Origin: Pseudomonadota bacterium
GTDB taxonomy: Bacteria; Desulfobacterota; Binatia; UBA9968
Reading direction: 5' to 3'
DNA: 64,000 nt
Assembly: GCA_021324155.1 (NCBI GenBank)
Contig: JAJPJQ010000049.1
Location: forward strand, 1-64,000
The notes under the pieces were generated by a model. The model had not been told where the DNA came from. It searched no databases and saw nothing but the letters and a program-made list of their open reading frames with translations. A program made the position numbers and the translations under genes. Position 1 is the first letter of the stretch, and each line of letters begins with the position of its first letter. Shown here in pieces: positions 62,948 to 64,000 of the stretch.

Positions 62948-64000
62948 TCAAGGCCTCGCCGCCGCCGCTTCCAGCGCGGCGAGCACCTTGTCGGGCCGCA
63001 TCGGCAGCTCCGTCATGCGAACGCCGGAGGCATTGTATAGCGCGTTGGCGATCGCCGGGGCGATTGCGAACAAGCCGATCTCGCCGATGCCTTTGGCGCC
63101 GAAGGGGCCGTCCGCGAGCGGCGACTCCAGAAGAATCGTTTTCATGGGCGGCACCTGCTCGGCGAAAGCTATCGCGTAATCGGAAAAATCGGTGTTGAGA
63201 ATGCGCCCGTCGTCGAGCGCGAGCTCTTCGGCGAGCGCGTAGCCGAGCCCCATGACAATGCCTCCCTCGAGCTGCCCGACGACGAGCGGCGGGTTCACCG
63301 CCTTGCCCACGTCGTGCACCGATATCACGCGAAGGACTTCGATCTGACCGGTCTCGCGGTCGAGCGCGATCTCCAGCGCCTGCGCGCCGAAGCGCCAGCC
63401 GCTCTTCTGCCCGTCGTCGACGAACGACGCCGTCGCGACGATGTTCTTCCGCTTGCAGCGGCGGTCGCGAAAAATCGCTTCGACGGTCGCGGCTTCGGCG
63501 CCGCTGCGGCGGTATATCTTCTTCTGCCTGAGCGTCAGCGACGACGGTTCTTCGTCGAGAATCTCCCCCGCGACCTCGAGCAGCTCCGCGCGCGCATCGG
63601 CGGCCGCGCGCAGCACGGCCATGCCGCTCGATACGAGCACGCGGCTCGAATAGGTGCCGTGATCGAACGGGACCGTGGCGGTGTCGGCGCTCGCGACGCC
63701 GACGTCGCCGACCTCGACACCGAGCTCTTCGGCGGCAATCTGCGCGACTGCCGTCTCCATGCCGCCGCCGACGTCCGAAGAGCCGACGAGCACCTGGATG
63801 CTGCCGTCGCGCTGGATTGAGACGACGGCGCTCGACGACCCGCCGGCGCCGGTCGGCGTTTTATAAACCATGCTGAGGCCGATCGCGCGGTCGCCGTGCC
63901 GCGCGCCGGCTTTGCGGTAGCCGATCTCGTCCACGGCGTGCCTGAGGCATTCTTTCGCCATGACGCCGTCGACCACGTCGCCGTTCGGCGAGACATCGCC
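62948..64000 (-). CDS. Molybdenum hydroxylase large subunit, C-terminal part (cut by window edge)
   Basis: 350 residues in frame to the edge of the window, so the N-terminus lies beyond 64000. VDGVMAKECLRHAVDEIGYRK, GSSDVGGGMETAVAQIAAEELGVEVGDVGVASADTATVPFDHGTYSSRVLVSSGMAV, SVHDVGKAVNPPLVVGQLEGG and PFGAKGIGEIGLFAIAPAIANALYNASGVRM (catalytic Glu) place it in the CoxL family. A second, different large subunit beside that at 59701. It may use small subunits outside the window. Confidence 0.93.
   Translation of the reverse strand, partial: GDVSPNGDVVDGVMAKECLRHAVDEIGYRKAGARHGDRAIGLSMVYKTPTGAGGSSSAVVSIQRDGSIQVLVGSSDVGGGMETAVAQIAAEELGVEVGDVGVASADTATVPFDHGTYSSRVLVSSGMAVLRAAADARAELLEVAGEILDEEPSSLTLRQKKIYRRSGAEAATVEAIFRDRRCKRKNIVATASFVDDGQKSGWRFGAQALEIALDRETGQIEVLRVISVHDVGKAVNPPLVVGQLEGGIVMGLGYALAEELALDDGRILNTDFSDYAIAFAEQVPPMKTILLESPLADGPFGAKGIGEIGLFAIAPAIANALYNASGVRMTELPMRPDKVLAALEAAAARP

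Overview
The window is about 64 kb of GC-rich bacterial chromosome. It is dense with housekeeping genes, and about 40 of them lie on the minus strand. The left edge cuts a 16S rRNA gene. The right edge cuts a molybdenum-hydroxylase gene. The gene set is Gram-negative: a Lol-type lipoprotein exporter, lipoproteins, an LptM-like protein, Spy-like periplasmic proteins, and the zapB-zapA-6S RNA-ygfA order. Many NMT1/SsuA-type solute-binding proteins sit beside UbiD and molybdenum hydroxylases, a style seen in uncultured soil and subsurface lineages of the old Deltaproteobacteria/Binatota or NC10/Rokubacteria type. That placement is inference; the 16S fragment would settle it. I see no insertion sequence, prophage or CRISPR array.

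Layout. 1-6.2 kb (minus): rrn promoters and 16S, tyrS, ymdB, rny, ygfA, a 6S RNA and zapA/zapB. 6.3-13.6 kb (plus): an ECF sigma/anti-sigma pair followed by a run of small exported proteins, several extremely tyrosine-rich, with a Spy/CpxP-like protein and a DUF1800-DUF1501 pair. Two near-identical promoter-like elements, one before the sigma gene and one before the first Tyr-rich gene, suggest a single ECF regulon. 13.6-29 kb (minus): glyQS, then an amino-acid biosynthesis supercluster that reads, in transcription order, xerC-hslV-hslU-argB-argD-argF-argG-argH-lptM-like-lysA-dapF-protease-dapA-dapB. 29-36.8 kb: a large secreted beta-helix/Calx-beta protein, a DnaB/RecA-like ATPase overlapping a Lol-type ABC exporter operon, and small exported unknowns. 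36.9-43.3 kb (minus): a CoA ligase plus a nucleoside phosphorylase / MtnA-like isomerase / class II aldolase set resembling a 5'-deoxynucleoside salvage (DHAP-shunt) pathway with two unusual domain fusions. 43.3-49.8 kb: MarR, a metallo-hydrolase, a D,D-carboxypeptidase with an apparent CTG start, TPR and OB-fold proteins, holA, and a solute-binding-protein gene broken by one amber codon. 49.9-54 kb (plus): FAH hydrolase, amrB, a TPP riboswitch with terminator, thiS-thiG-thiE, a membrane protein and tRNA-Thr(CGT). 54-64 kb (minus): a catabolic block of UbiD decarboxylase, molybdenum hydroxylase subunits, an SDR and three solute-binding proteins.

Five gene junctions carry imperfect palindromes whose arms are built from 7-bp degenerate repeats. 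The heptad differs between loci, and one array encodes the signal peptide of a lipoprotein. I consider this repeat family and the ECF/Tyr-rich exoprotein locus the two least explained features of the window.
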